Origin: Weimeria sp002480925
Lineage (GTDB): Bacteria; Bacillota; Clostridia; Lachnospirales; Lachnospiraceae
Reading direction: 5' to 3'
DNA length: 64,000 nucleotides
Assembly (NCBI RefSeq): GCF_052064335.1
Contig: NZ_JBQHVU010000015.1
Span: 1 to 64,000 of the forward strand
Below, piece by piece: positions 1 through 7,563 of the stretch; within the stretch, counting starts at the first letter, position 1; each line of letters starts with the position of its first letter. The notes under the pieces were generated by a model. The model worked only from the letters and a program-made list of their open reading frames with translations, was not told the origin of the DNA and ran no database searches. The position numbers and the translations under genes were made by a program.

Positions 1-105
1 ACACCAATTCAGGGCGAAGTCCTGAAAAAGCAGGAGGATCTGTATACAGCGATGGATGTTGCACCGTTATACGCAAAGCCTAGTGTGGAGACACCGGGAA
101 TTTAG
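1..105 (+). CDS. C-terminal end of an unidentified protein (cut by window start)
   Basis: An open frame runs from the first base to a TAG stop at 103-105 and gives 34 residues ending in VETPGI. Only the tail is visible, with no recognisable motif, so no function is assigned. About 65 bp separate it from the next gene, whose SD-like AGGAGAT lies at about 159-165. The two genes read in the same direction and may be co-transcribed. The alternative is chance openness, but the frame has no stop over its whole visible length. Confidence 0.45.
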   Translation, partial: TPIQGEVLKKQEDLYTAMDVAPLYAKPSVETPGI

Positions 106-171
106 GATGAACAAACAATACAGGACATACTGAACCGGTTGTAAATCTGAACTTGTTAGGAGATATAAGAT

Positions 172-498
172 ATGTCGATGAGAGAATTTTGCATTATTTT
201 TGATTTGGTGATGGCCTTCATTTTCTTTTTGATTGGGATCTGGTTTTATAAATCAAACGGAAAAGCAGCGAACTTCTTAGCAGGCTATAATATGAAGTCC
301 GCTGAAGAACGCAAAAAGTATGATGAGAAGAAAATGTGCAAAGATTACGGAAAGTGGATGATGTTATGGCCGATTCCCTTTGTGATCGGCGCAGTCATTG
401 ACTATGCCTTTCCTATGAAAGGAATGCTGATCGCATGGATAATATGGGCAGTTATGCTAATTCTTTTGTTGATTGAAAGAAATAAAAGAGAAAGATAA
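172..498 (+). CDS. DUF3784 family membrane protein
   Basis: A 108-residue protein with three predicted membrane helices at about residues 4-25, 63-82 and 85-102. The loop after the first helix carries LAGYN (about 36-40) and a KKYDEKK stretch (about 48-54). That pattern is characteristic of the DUF3784 family of small Firmicutes membrane proteins, whose function is unknown. An AGGAGAT SD lies about 7 bp before the ATG. Length and topology match the family. A hairpin with a T-rich tail follows at 522-568, so the gene ends its own transcription unit. Confidence 0.8.
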   Translation: MSMREFCIIFDLVMAFIFFLIGIWFYKSNGKAANFLAGYNMKSAEERKKYDEKKMCKDYGKWMMLWPIPFVIGAVIDYAFPMKGMLIAWIIWAVMLILLLIERNKRER

Positions 499-521
499 AA
501 CGAAATTTAAGACCAAAAGAG

Positions 522-568
522 AGCAGGCCGCTCCCGGAATAATCCTGAGAGCTGACCTGCTTTTATTC
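522..568 (+). terminator. intrinsic terminator after the DUF3784 gene
   Basis: AGCAGG at 522-527 pairs with CCTGCT at 556-561. Inside it a GCTC/GAGC stem with an internal loop also pairs. TTTTATTC follows. Confidence 0.6.
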
Positions 569-611
569 GTTAATGTCGATTTCAAGCCCTGATGTGAACC
601 GGATGGTGAAG

Positions 612-653
612 CGGTTGATAGAGTAAATATTTTTCTCTATCAACCGTTTTTTT
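612..653 (+). terminator. strong hairpin terminator upstream of the first arsR-type gene
   Basis: The 12-bp arm CGGTTGATAGAG (612-623) pairs perfectly with CTCTATCAACCG (635-646) and is followed by an uninterrupted T run (647-653). It insulates the downstream promoter from upstream reading. Confidence 0.85.
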
Positions 654-664
654 GCATATAGGTA

Positions 665-692
665 TTGATATATCGCGAAAGATAGATATAAT
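665..692 (+). promoter_or_regulatory. promoter with overlapping operator; probably gives a leaderless arsR transcript
   Basis: A TTGATA -35 box (665-670) and a perfect TATAAT -10 box (687-692) are 16 bp apart. The -10 ends only 6 bp before the ATG at 699, so transcription should start at or next to the start codon. No SD is present. The spacer carries TATATC (669-674) facing GATATA (685-690), an imperfect palindrome suited to ArsR binding. Confidence 0.65.
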
Positions 693-698
693 AGATGC

Positions 699-1013
699 AT
701 GGATAAGATTGAAATATTTAAAGCACTATCGAATGAAACACGGCTCAGCATTATTGAGTGGTTGAAGGAACCGGAGAAAAACTTTCCGCCGCAGGGAGGA
801 CATTTTGATGATGTGGTGGATCTGAAGGGCGGTGTGTGTGTTGGAAGCATCCGCGACAAAGCCGGGATATCACAGTCAACCGTATCTCATTACCTTGATA
901 TGCTGCAAAAAGCAGGTTTGCTTCTTTCCGAAAGGCACGGAAAGTGGACATATTACAGACGGAATGAAGAGACCATCACCGCGCTGGCAGACTACTTCGA
1001 TCACGAAATTTAA
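699..1013 (+). CDS. ArsR/SmtB-family transcriptional regulator
   Basis: A 104-residue winged-helix regulator. The N-terminus (DKIEIFKALSNETRLSII, residues 2-19) and the recognition-helix region (AGISQSTVSHYLDMLQKAGL, about 55-74) match the ArsR family, as does the wing (HGKWTYYRRNEE). It has a single Cys (about 47) rather than the CxCDL metal site, so the inducer may be redox, a thiol or something other than arsenite. The start ATG has no SD and sits just after a perfect -10 box, suggesting leaderless translation. A related AT-rich palindrome recurs before the next gene, so it probably controls itself and the radical SAM-DsbA pair downstream. Confidence 0.85.
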   Translation: MDKIEIFKALSNETRLSIIEWLKEPEKNFPPQGGHFDDVVDLKGGVCVGSIRDKAGISQSTVSHYLDMLQKAGLLLSERHGKWTYYRRNEETITALADYFDHEI

Positions 1014-1029
1014 GTTGTGCATAGATTAG

Positions 1030-1054
1030 ACGGGATGAAGATCCCGTTTAATTT
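1030..1054 (+). terminator. short hairpin after the first arsR-type gene
   Basis: ACGGGAT (1030-1036), loop GAAG, ATCCCGT (1041-1047), then TTAATTT. The 7-bp stem and short tail suggest a modest terminator or attenuator. Confidence 0.5.
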
Positions 1055-1060
1055 AAACTA

Positions 1061-1093
1061 TTATATATCGACAAAGCGAGATATAAGGATATA
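1061..1093 (+). promoter_or_regulatory. second copy of the ArsR-type operator before the radical SAM gene
   Basis: ATATATCGACAAAGCGAG (from 1063) followed by ATATAA resembles the spacer of the first promoter: ATATATCG, two bases, AAAG, then AGATATAA in both copies. It lies just upstream of a strong AAGGAGG SD. No clear -35 box was found. Confidence 0.45.
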
Positions 1094-1114
1094 TAGAAAC
1101 AAGGAGGAATTTCT

Positions 1115-1993
1115 ATGCATTTTTCATGTGGAATCGTCAGACCGCCTTATGAGGCTGGTTCCTGTTTTTTACAGGTAACATCAGGTTGTTCGCACAACAA
1201 GTGCCGCTTTTGCACCTTTTACAAGGAAGCACCTTTTTCTGTATCTCCGGAGGGTGAGATACGGGAAGACCTTCAGGAAATAAGAGATTCCGGATGGAAG
1301 GTAAAGAGGATTTTTCTGCAGGGTGCAGATCCGTTCCTCTTGAGTTACGACAGGCTTAAAAGAATCATGGACCTGATAAAAGAATACCTGCCTGGGGATG
1401 TTTCCGTCGGTGGTTATGGGCGGGTTGACAGCGTAAAGAACAAGTCTGTGGAGCAGCTTAAATCATTGAAAGAAATGGGATATGACATGATCGTATTCGG
1501 AATCGAGTCGGGTGATGATGCTGTTCTCGATAAGATGAACAAGGGCTATCATGCCAGTGATATCGTGGAGCAGCTCTCCAAGATGGATGAGGCGGGAATG
1601 CATTATTCTGTCATCTTCTTATACGGGCTGGGAGGTCATGAGTATGGTATGGGGCATGCCGTCAAAACAGCAGAGGCCTTAAACCACCTGTCACCCGTCA
1701 GGGTGCTGGCTTCCGGACTCTCAATCTTCCCTGATACGCCGCTTATGGAAGAAGTGAGAAGGGGTGAGTTTGTAGAAGCTACAGAAACAGAAAAGATACA
1801 GGAACTATATACCTTTGTGAAGACGCTTGAAATCCACACTCTGCTGGATGCGACGAATGTCTCCAACATGATGCCGGTATATGGACAACTTCCGGAGGAC
1901 AAAGAGAAGATACTGGCGATGCTTAAACAGGGATTGAATGAACAGGGCGAGGAACGGCTGCGGATGCGAAGAGATAGCATGAGAAGCCTGTGA
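1115..1993 (+). CDS. radical SAM protein (Elp3/HemN-like fold)
   Basis: A 292-residue protein with the cluster motif C25-x4-C30-x2-C33 (GCSHNKCRFC), which in this superfamily binds the [4Fe-4S] cluster that cleaves S-adenosylmethionine. Later motifs fit the radical SAM barrel: FLQGADPFLL near 70, GGYGRVDSV near 110 and GIESGDD near 128. There is no B12 domain and no extra C-terminal cluster. The substrate is unknown. It is the second gene of an ArsR-type regulator / radical SAM / DsbA-like set, 24 bp before the third gene. It does not look like the arsenosugar enzyme ArsS. AAGGAGG precedes the ATG. Confidence 0.8.
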   Translation: MHFSCGIVRPPYEAGSCFLQVTSGCSHNKCRFCTFYKEAPFSVSPEGEIREDLQEIRDSGWKVKRIFLQGADPFLLSYDRLKRIMDLIKEYLPGDVSVGGYGRVDSVKNKSVEQLKSLKEMGYDMIVFGIESGDDAVLDKMNKGYHASDIVEQLSKMDEAGMHYSVIFLYGLGGHEYGMGHAVKTAEALNHLSPVRVLASGLSIFPDTPLMEEVRRGEFVEATETEKIQELYTFVKTLEIHTLLDATNVSNMMPVYGQLPEDKEKILAMLKQGLNEQGEERLRMRRDSMRSL

Positions 1994-2017
1994 CCAGGAT
2001 AAAAAGGCGGTATTTAG

Positions 2018-2695
2018 ATGAAAGTGTATTATATTTTTGACAGCTATTGCGGATGGTGCTATGGGTTTGAAACAATTCTTAAACCGTTTATTGAAGCACA
2101 TCCGGAATTGGAAGTAACGGCTTTATCAGGTGGATTATTTTTGGACGGTCATCCGCTTTCGGCATTTCCGTATATGAGTGATACGAATAAAAGAATTGCG
2201 GATATGTTTGGAGTGGAATTCGGCAAGCCATATCTGAACCTGTTAGAGACGGGAAGTATGGTTCCTGACTCGAATGATGCCGCAATAGGATTTGGAGTTC
2301 TCAGGAGCTTCTTACCTGAAAGAGAACATGTTAATCTTGCGTCAAAGATGCATGAAGCATTCTATTTGGATGGTAAATCACTTTCTGACGTGGAGACGAT
2401 CAGATCGATCGCCAAATCCTATGACCTTCCTGCGGACAAGATTGCAGAGGAGTTCATCCGTATTTCTGAAGAGGGCAAGTACCATCCGGACTTTTATGAG
2501 GCAAGAAAAATGGGAGTCACATCCTTCCCGACGCTGTTTCTTGAAATAAATGGGAAGCATTATGACTTAAAAGGAAGTGCGATTACCCTCAATGATTTAG
2601 AGGAAAATCTGAATATCATTAAGGAAAAGGGCGGGATCCTCAATGATGGAGACGATAGGCCCGTTGCCTGTAATATCGACGGTAGGGGTTGTTAA
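2018..2695 (+). CDS. DsbA-family (FrnE-like) thiol-disulfide protein
   Basis: A 225-residue thioredoxin-fold protein with an N-terminal C11-G-W-C14 active site right after the first strand (YYIFDSYCGWCYG). A helical insertion and a cis-Pro segment (VTSFPTLFL, about 167-175) follow, as in DsbA and HCCA-isomerase-like proteins. There is no signal peptide, so it probably works in the cytoplasm. Two more cysteines lie at the extreme C-terminus (VACNIDGRGC). The SD is AGGCGG. Co-location with a radical SAM enzyme and an ArsR-type regulator suggests a thiol-linked modification or detoxification step; this is inference. Confidence 0.8.
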   Translation: MKVYYIFDSYCGWCYGFETILKPFIEAHPELEVTALSGGLFLDGHPLSAFPYMSDTNKRIADMFGVEFGKPYLNLLETGSMVPDSNDAAIGFGVLRSFLPEREHVNLASKMHEAFYLDGKSLSDVETIRSIAKSYDLPADKIAEEFIRISEEGKYHPDFYEARKMGVTSFPTLFLEINGKHYDLKGSAITLNDLEENLNIIKEKGGILNDGDDRPVACNIDGRGC

Positions 2696-2739
2696 TAAGC
2701 TATTTAGTGTTTGCGGCTTGATCAGCAGACACTAATTAA

Positions 2740-3125
2740 AAATGACCCACCCCTGGAGATGGAAAGTACCTGGCCAGTGCCACAATCTACATGAGGCAGT
2801 CGGAGATGATCCGGCTTTTGAAGACAATCCCTATCTCAAAGTAACGGAGCGACCGATCCGCAGCAGTCTTCTGCTCCATGCAGGGGGACGACCTACTGGT
2901 TCGGCTCCCTGATAAAAACTGTATCTTGCGACCAGTCTGCTGACGGGACAACAGGAATATGTGCGTATTGAGGAGCCCGATGAATACCGGGATATTCAGT
3001 TGAAGATGAAGGGCATCAAGAAAGTCAACGGGATGCGAAATACAAATCCGACGGCTTATGCATACATGGTAAAATCATTCCAGATGTTGCAAGGGGCAGG
3101 ACTTTACATAGACAGCATTATATAG
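2740..3125 (+). pseudogene. decayed coding remnant, identity unknown
   Basis: The 724 bp between the DsbA-like gene and the second arsR hold no intact gene. Protein-like stretches appear in shifting frames: DDPAFEDNPYLKVTERPIRS (about 2800-2860), then from 2916 to a TAG at 3123-3125 an open stretch reading LLTGQQEYVRIEEPDEYRD and continuing to YIDSII. There is no start codon or SD, and stops and frameshifts separate the pieces. It may be a relic of a mobile or conjugative element, but the family was not recognised. Confidence 0.45.
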
Positions 3126-3352
3126 GTGGTGGGAAGGCGTTGATATATTCCCAACAACAGGCGCCTTGTAGATATGTTTCCGCATATGCCCTGATTTTTA
3201 GAATTATTTCCGTGTACGACCGACATCCACGGCAGTGTCTCGGGGTATGATGAGTTGCCTAGTTAGATGTTTGGTAGTTGTGGCTGTGAGATAGATGTTG
3301 GAAAAAGGCTTCCACACTACCATCAGAGGCGAAAGGCTTTTTGAAACAATAT

Positions 3353-3393
3353 TACATTCACACATTGACAACTATGAATGTATGTGATAGAAT
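3353..3393 (+). promoter_or_regulatory. ars operon promoter and ArsR operator
   Basis: A consensus TTGACA (3365-3370), a 17-bp spacer and TAGAAT (3388-3393) form a strong sigma-A promoter. The inverted repeat TACATTCA (3353-3360) / TGAATGTA (3375-3382) brackets the -35 box. A bound ArsR dimer there would block RNA polymerase. Confidence 0.8.
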
Positions 3394-3419
3394 GTGTACA
3401 TCTCTCGGAGGTGAAAATC

Positions 3420-3740
3420 ATGGGATTCAGAGAAGACGTTAAAAAAATAAAGGCTCTCACAGATGAGAACCGCCTGGCAATCATGCTTGCGCTTCAGCAT
3501 GGAGAAAAGTGTGGATGTGATCTGCTGAGGGAACTGAATATCACGCAGCCGACTCTTTCGCATCACATGAAAATTCTTGCAGACAGCGGCCTTGTTGATT
3601 ACTACAAAGAGGGAAAATGGATGCATTACTCCATCTCCGCAGACGGGGTCAGGGAGTTTAGGGACATGATCGGTTCATACGCAAGATGTGACTGCGAAAC
3701 GGACGAGAGCGTATCCTGCGGATGCAAGAAAAAGGAATAA
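3420..3740 (+). CDS. arsR: ArsR-family arsenite-responsive repressor
   Basis: A 106-residue winged-helix repressor. The ATG at 3420 has the SD CGGAGGTG; an upstream in-frame ATG at 3378 lies inside the promoter and is not used. Residues 31-34 read CGCD, equivalent to the CxCDL arsenite-binding site at the start of the DNA-binding region in classical ArsR. Two more CxC pairs sit at 90-92 and 100-102 near the C-terminus, possibly a second thiol site. The recognition helix is ITQPTLSHHMKILADSGL (41-58). It heads the acr3-permease-arsC-thioredoxin operon and should repress it until As(III) or Sb(III) binds. Confidence 0.92.
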   Translation: MGFREDVKKIKALTDENRLAIMLALQHGEKCGCDLLRELNITQPTLSHHMKILADSGLVDYYKEGKWMHYSISADGVREFRDMIGSYARCDCETDESVSCGCKKKE

Positions 3741-3840
3741 TCAATATCTTTTATTAACATAGGCAGTCCCTTGGGATTGCTTATATAAAGGCCATAAACA
3801 TAGATGTATTTCAATATATAAAACTAATGGAGGCGAAGTC

Positions 3841-4881
3841 ATGAGCAATCAAAGTAAAGACATAAATACATTTCAGCGTTATCTTTCTGTTTGGGTGCTG
3901 CTCTGTATGGCAATCGGAGTACTGATCGGACATTTCATTCCGGCAATCCCCGCCGCACTCGGCAGATTGCAGATCGCCGGTATATCTATTCCTATAGCTG
4001 TACTTATCTGGGTAATGATCTACCCTATGATGATGAAAGTGGATTTTCAGAGCATCAAACAGATTGGAAAGAATCCAAAGGGACTTCTGGTCACATGGGT
4101 GACTAACTGGCTGATCAAACCTTTCACTATGTATGGAATTGCTTACCTGTTTTTGTTTGTCGTATTCAAAGCCTTCATATCACCGGGACTGGCAACAGAA
4201 TACCTTGCCGGAGCTGTGCTTTTAGGAGCTGCTCCGTGTACGGCGATGGTATTTGTGTGGAGTACGCTTACAAAAGGAAATCCAGCTTATACGGTCGTAC
4301 AGGTGGCAACAAATGACCTCATCATCCTTGTGGCATTTGTTCCGATAGTAAAATTCCTTTTAGGCGTTTCCAATGTGGCTGTTCCCTATAGTACTCTGTT
4401 CGTCAGCATTTTTTTGTTCGTTGTGATTCCGCTTGTGGGCGGCATCCTCACGAGGATAACAGTCACGAAGCAAAGAGGTGCGGGTTACTTTGAGAGCACA
4501 TTTGTCCACAAGTTCGACAATGCCACAACGATAGGTCTGCTGCTGACACTGGTTATTATTTTCAGCTCACAGGCAGAGGTGATTCTGTCTAATCCGCTTC
4601 ATATTGTGCTGATCGCGGTTCCGCTGATCATCCAGACCTTCCTGATCTTCTTCATCGCCTACGGAGCAGGAAGGCTGCTGAAGCTGCCGCACGATATAGC
4701 AGCTCCTGCCGGTCTGATCGGCGCATCGAACTTCTTTGAACTTGCGGTGGCTGTGGCGATTGCACTATTTGGTACGACAAGCCCTGCAGCGCTTGCTACT
4801 ACTGTAGGCGTTCTGACGGAGGTTCCGGTCATGCTGTTGCTTGTGCGGATAGCAAATAAAACGAAAGCGAGTTTTGCGTAA
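3841..4881 (+). CDS. acr3: ACR3-type arsenite efflux permease
   Basis: A 346-residue integral membrane protein with about ten helices, of the ACR3 branch of the BASS superfamily. The family signature GAAPCTAMVFVWS surrounds Cys133, the conserved cysteine needed for arsenite transport in characterised ACR3 proteins. It exports As(III), using the proton motive force in known members, and is distinct from ArsB. The SD is TGGAGGCG. The stop overlaps the next start by one base (TAATG), so translation of the permease is probably coupled. Confidence 0.92.
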   Translation: MSNQSKDINTFQRYLSVWVLLCMAIGVLIGHFIPAIPAALGRLQIAGISIPIAVLIWVMIYPMMMKVDFQSIKQIGKNPKGLLVTWVTNWLIKPFTMYGIAYLFLFVVFKAFISPGLATEYLAGAVLLGAAPCTAMVFVWSTLTKGNPAYTVVQVATNDLIILVAFVPIVKFLLGVSNVAVPYSTLFVSIFLFVVIPLVGGILTRITVTKQRGAGYFESTFVHKFDNATTIGLLLTLVIIFSSQAEVILSNPLHIVLIAVPLIIQTFLIFFIAYGAGRLLKLPHDIAAPAGLIGASNFFELAVAVAIALFGTTSPAALATTVGVLTEVPVMLLLVRIANKTKASFA

Positions 4882-5879
4882 TGTGGACTTTTATTCAGGA
4901 TCAGATCCTTGGGATGAAGTGGCTGAACACCATAATTGGAAAACTGCTGCTTACAGCCGGACTTGATACGGATAGTCGGATTGGCGGCAGTATACAGTTC
5001 TTCGTTTATGACACAATTAAAATAACAGTATTGCTTTGTGTGTTGATCTTCCTGATTTCCTATATCCAGAGTTTCTTCCCTCCGGAGCGCAGTCGTAAGA
5101 TCATGGGAAGATTTCATGGAATAGGAGCAAATATAATAGGCGCGCTGCTTGGAACGGTTACACCGTTCTGTTCCTGTTCATCCATTCCAATTTTCATGGG
5201 TTTTACGAGTGCAGGACTTCCGCTTGGGGTGACATTTTCATTTCTCATTTCATCGCCAATGGTGGACTTGGGAAGTCTTGTGCTCCTTATCAGTATTTTT
5301 GGTGTGAAGATTGCCGTGGCATATGTGGTGCTGGGACTTGTCATTGCGGTTCTTGGCGGTACACTGATAGAAAAACTTCGCATGGAAGATCAGATCGCTG
5401 ATTTTATCCGCAATAATAATAGCAAGGTCGATATAGAGTCACCAAATCTTACCGTAATAGACCGGCTGCTTTATTCCAGAGATCAAGTAGTATCCACTTT
5501 CAAGAAGGTATTTCCGTATATCCTTCTTGGTGTGGCTATTGGAGCAGTGATTCACAACTGGATTCCGGAGGGCTGGGTGGAGACCGTTCTCGGCGACAAT
5601 AATCCATTCGGAGTGATACTCGCTACACTTGTGGGTATTCCAATGTATGCCGACATATTCGGCACGATTCCTATCGCCGAGGCCCTGTTGTCAAAAGGGG
5701 CATTGCTTGGCACGATTCTCAGCTTTATGATGGCGGTTACCACGCTCAGCCTTCCGTCCCTCATAATGCTGAAAAAGGCTATCAAGCCAAAACTCTTAGC
5801 GACATTTATAGCCATCTGCACAGTGGGTATCATCATTGTCGGATACGGCTTCAATACCATAGCACACTTATTGGTGTAA
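4881..5879 (+). CDS. permease of the UPF0718/DUF318 (ArsP-like) family
   Basis: A 332-residue protein with about eight membrane helices in two homologous halves. The signature TPFCSCSSIPIFMGFTSAG (about 93-111) holds a CSCSS thiol motif, and GIPMYADIFGTIPIAEALLS marks the second half. Relatives include ArsP, which exports trivalent organoarsenicals, and other ars-operon permeases. Its place between acr3 and arsC, overlapping acr3, supports a role in arsenical or thiol-linked metalloid export. Whether it moves organic or inorganic arsenic cannot be told here. Confidence 0.85.
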   Translation: MWTFIQDQILGMKWLNTIIGKLLLTAGLDTDSRIGGSIQFFVYDTIKITVLLCVLIFLISYIQSFFPPERSRKIMGRFHGIGANIIGALLGTVTPFCSCSSIPIFMGFTSAGLPLGVTFSFLISSPMVDLGSLVLLISIFGVKIAVAYVVLGLVIAVLGGTLIEKLRMEDQIADFIRNNNSKVDIESPNLTVIDRLLYSRDQVVSTFKKVFPYILLGVAIGAVIHNWIPEGWVETVLGDNNPFGVILATLVGIPMYADIFGTIPIAEALLSKGALLGTILSFMMAVTTLSLPSLIMLKKAIKPKLLATFIAICTVGIIIVGYGFNTIAHLLV

Positions 5880-5892
5880 GGAGGAAAATTCA

Positions 5893-6291
5893 ATGCGTAA
5901 ACCGAAAGTGGCATTTATCTGTGTTCATAACTCGTGTCGCAGCCAGATTGCCGAAGCATTAGGAAAATATCTTGCGTCTGATGTATTTGAGAGCTATTCT
6001 GCCGGAACAGAAACAAAACCTCAGATCAATCAGGACGCAGTACGCCTGATGAAGCAAATCTACGACATTGACATGGAGAAAACGCAGTACAGCAAACTTC
6101 TGTCAGATATCCCGCCCGTAGATGTGGTTGTCACGATGGGCTGCAATGTTCATTGCCCGTTTCTTCCCTGCACAGAGAGATTTGATTGGTGGCTTGAGGA
6201 TCCAACAGGAGCTGGTGATGAAGCTTTTATCGAGACAATTCGGAAAATCCATACGAAAATTGTTGAGCTTGCACAGCATCTGGCACAATAA
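5893..6291 (+). CDS. arsC: arsenate reductase, thioredoxin-coupled (LMW-PTP fold)
   Basis: A 132-residue protein with the phosphatase-like loop C10-VHNSC-R16 near the N-terminus and the redox cysteines C84, C88 and C93 (GCNVHCPFLPC). The DPTG acid loop follows at 103-106. This matches the Bacillus/Staphylococcus-type ArsC, which passes a disulfide along three cysteines and is regenerated by thioredoxin. It converts As(V) to As(III) for export by ACR3. The SD AAGGAGG overlaps the permease stop. The small thioredoxin 57 bp downstream is a plausible redox partner. Confidence 0.92.
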   Translation: MRKPKVAFICVHNSCRSQIAEALGKYLASDVFESYSAGTETKPQINQDAVRLMKQIYDIDMEKTQYSKLLSDIPPVDVVVTMGCNVHCPFLPCTERFDWWLEDPTGAGDEAFIETIRKIHTKIVELAQHLAQ

Positions 6292-6348
6292 TTTACGGTT
6301 ACAATTAAAACAGTTTCAAAAACTTTTTCGCTAAAGGAGGATAATAAG

Positions 6349-6576
6349 ATGAATATTAAGGTTTTAGGCGGTGGCTGCAAAAGTTGTGAGGCACTTTTGA
6401 AGTCAGTAAAAGAGGCGGTAGCAAACAAGGGGATTAATGCTGAAATCGAGTACATCACCGATATGGAAAAAATCATGGGATATGGGGTGATGAGCATGCC
6501 CGCACTTATGATTGATGACAAGATTGTCTCTGCAGGAAAAATGCTGAAGGCAAAGGATGTAGAGAAACTATTGTAA
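6349..6576 (+). CDS. small thioredoxin-fold protein (redox-active disulfide protein 2 type)
   Basis: A 75-residue minimal thioredoxin/glutaredoxin fold. The active site C10-K-S-C13 follows the first strand (IKVLGGGCKSC), and a cis-Pro is in GVMSMPALMIDDK (about 44-56). Proteins of this size often sit at the end of arsenic or permease operons. Here it probably reduces ArsC or handles thiols around the permease. The SD is AAAGGAGG. No strong terminator follows at once; a GGGACAG-type palindrome at 6633 may end the transcript. Confidence 0.85.
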   Translation: MNIKVLGGGCKSCEALLKSVKEAVANKGINAEIEYITDMEKIMGYGVMSMPALMIDDKIVSAGKMLKAKDVEKLL

Positions 6577-6632
6577 ACAAAAAAGGATAAGGCTCCTCAC
6601 TACTGGCAAATGCGTCGGCTGCGCCAGGTTTC

Positions 6633-6661
6633 TGAAAAAAGGGACAGGTCCATTTTTCATC
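6633..6661 (+). repeat. GGGACAG-core palindromic repeat, copy A
   Basis: A 29-bp imperfect palindrome, TGAAAAAAGGGACAGG followed by TCCATTTTTCATC, with TTTT after it. It is the exact reverse complement of the copy at 8928-8956. It lies between the ars operon and the flavoprotein gene and can fold as a terminator in the plus direction. Confidence 0.85.
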
Positions 6662-6726
6662 TTTTTAGTTGATTTAAGTAAGTGAAGGGCGGATCTGTCC
6701 GCCTCTCACCTGAAAGGAAAAGTCTG

Positions 6727-7359
6727 ATGAAAACTATTGTACTTAACGCTAGCCCGAGAAAGAACTGGAACACGGCAAAGCTTCTAAGGTCGGCTGCCGA
6801 TGGCGCAGCTAAGGCGGGGTCGGAGGTAGAATATATCAATCTATACGACCTGAATTACACCGGATGCAGAAGCTGTATGCTCTGCAAGAGAAAGGGAGCT
6901 GAGAGCTGCCATTGCTATATCAAGGATGATCTCTCCCCTGTAATAGACAGAATTTTTGCGGCAGATACACTGTTTATCGGCACCCCGATTTTTCTGGGAA
7001 GACCCACGAGTCAGTATTTTGCACTGATGGAAAGGCTCCATTTCTGCGCTCTCTCGTATGATGATTACAGCAATTATTTCACCGGGAAAGTAAATGTCGC
7101 GTTGTTTGTGACGATGAACGCCACAAAGGAATTCTATGACCGGCTCTATAAAGAACAATTCGAGGCCTATGCGAATGAATTAAAACAGCTGAATGGTGAG
7201 GTATATCTGTATCCGTGCTATAATACTCTGCAGGTGGCGGATTACTCAAAGTTTTCTATGTCAGGCTTTGATGAAGCAGATAAGAGGAGAGCCAACGAAG
7301 AACAGTTCCCTGTTGATTTATCGAGAGCCTTTGAGCTCGGGATGAAGCTGGGCAGGTGA
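6727..7359 (+). CDS. NAD(P)H-dependent flavodoxin-fold oxidoreductase / iron-sulfur flavoprotein
   Basis: A 210-residue protein beginning KTIVLNASPRK, the FMN phosphate-binding loop of the NADPH-dependent FMN reductase family. A cysteine cluster, CRSCMLCKRKGAESC (about 47-61, spacing CX2CX2CX7C), matches iron-sulfur flavoproteins of anaerobes that carry FMN plus a [4Fe-4S] cluster. The chosen ATG at 6727 follows GAAAGGAAAAG; an earlier in-frame start lacks an SD. The protein is cytoplasmic with an unknown acceptor. Its TGA stop lies inside a perfect 31-bp palindromic repeat (7355-7385). Confidence 0.82.
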   Translation: MKTIVLNASPRKNWNTAKLLRSAADGAAKAGSEVEYINLYDLNYTGCRSCMLCKRKGAESCHCYIKDDLSPVIDRIFAADTLFIGTPIFLGRPTSQYFALMERLHFCALSYDDYSNYFTGKVNVALFVTMNATKEFYDRLYKEQFEAYANELKQLNGEVYLYPCYNTLQVADYSKFSMSGFDEADKRRANEEQFPVDLSRAFELGMKLGR

Positions 7360-7385
7360 AAAAGGGGACAGTCCCCTTTTTCACC
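7355..7385. repeat. GGGACAG-core palindromic repeat, copy B (perfect palindrome)
   Basis: A 31-bp perfect palindrome: the 15-bp arm GGTGAAAAAGGGGAC, one central A, and its exact complement. The TGA at 7357-7359 in the left arm is the stop codon of the flavoprotein gene. It should form a very stable bidirectional terminator-like hairpin. Confidence 0.9.
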
Positions 7386-7397
7386 AATTGATCGTAT

Positions 7398-7427
7398 GAT
7401 GAAAAAATGGACAGACCCTTTTTCATC
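7398..7427. repeat. GGGACAG-core palindromic repeat, copy C
   Basis: A 30-bp imperfect copy with outer arms GATGAAAAA and TTTTTCATC and core TGGACAGACCC. It lies 12 bp after copy B, so the two form a tandem pair in front of the SPFH promoter. Confidence 0.8.
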
Positions 7428-7473
7428 TTTTTATGCCAGACATGACATTTTCTGAAATATCATGCTTTTTTTC

Positions 7474-7510
7474 TTGACTTTTTCTGACAATCTGATATCA
7501 TAATGATATC
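7474..7510 (+). promoter_or_regulatory. putative promoter and operator of the SPFH gene
   Basis: TTGACT (7474-7479) is a -35 candidate. TATCAT (7496-7501, 16-bp spacer) or CATAAT (7499-7504, 19 bp) are possible -10 boxes. A 17-bp perfect palindrome, GATATCAT-A-ATGATATC (7494-7510), covers this -10 region. TATCG-ATTG-CGATA follows at about 7518-7531. Both are likely repressor sites. Confidence 0.5.
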
Positions 7511-7563
7511 AATACAATATCGATTGCGATACAGAGCCTGTCAAGGGCGGAAAGGAAAACGCT

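Noticed and set aside
1115..1993. ArsS arsenosugar radical SAM enzyme
   Set aside because: The protein is the wrong length and lacks the ArsS C-terminal domain; nearness to arsenic genes alone is not enough.
3378..3419. Longer N-terminus for the ars operon ArsR
   Set aside because: The upstream ATG falls between the -35 and -10 boxes, upstream of the transcription start.
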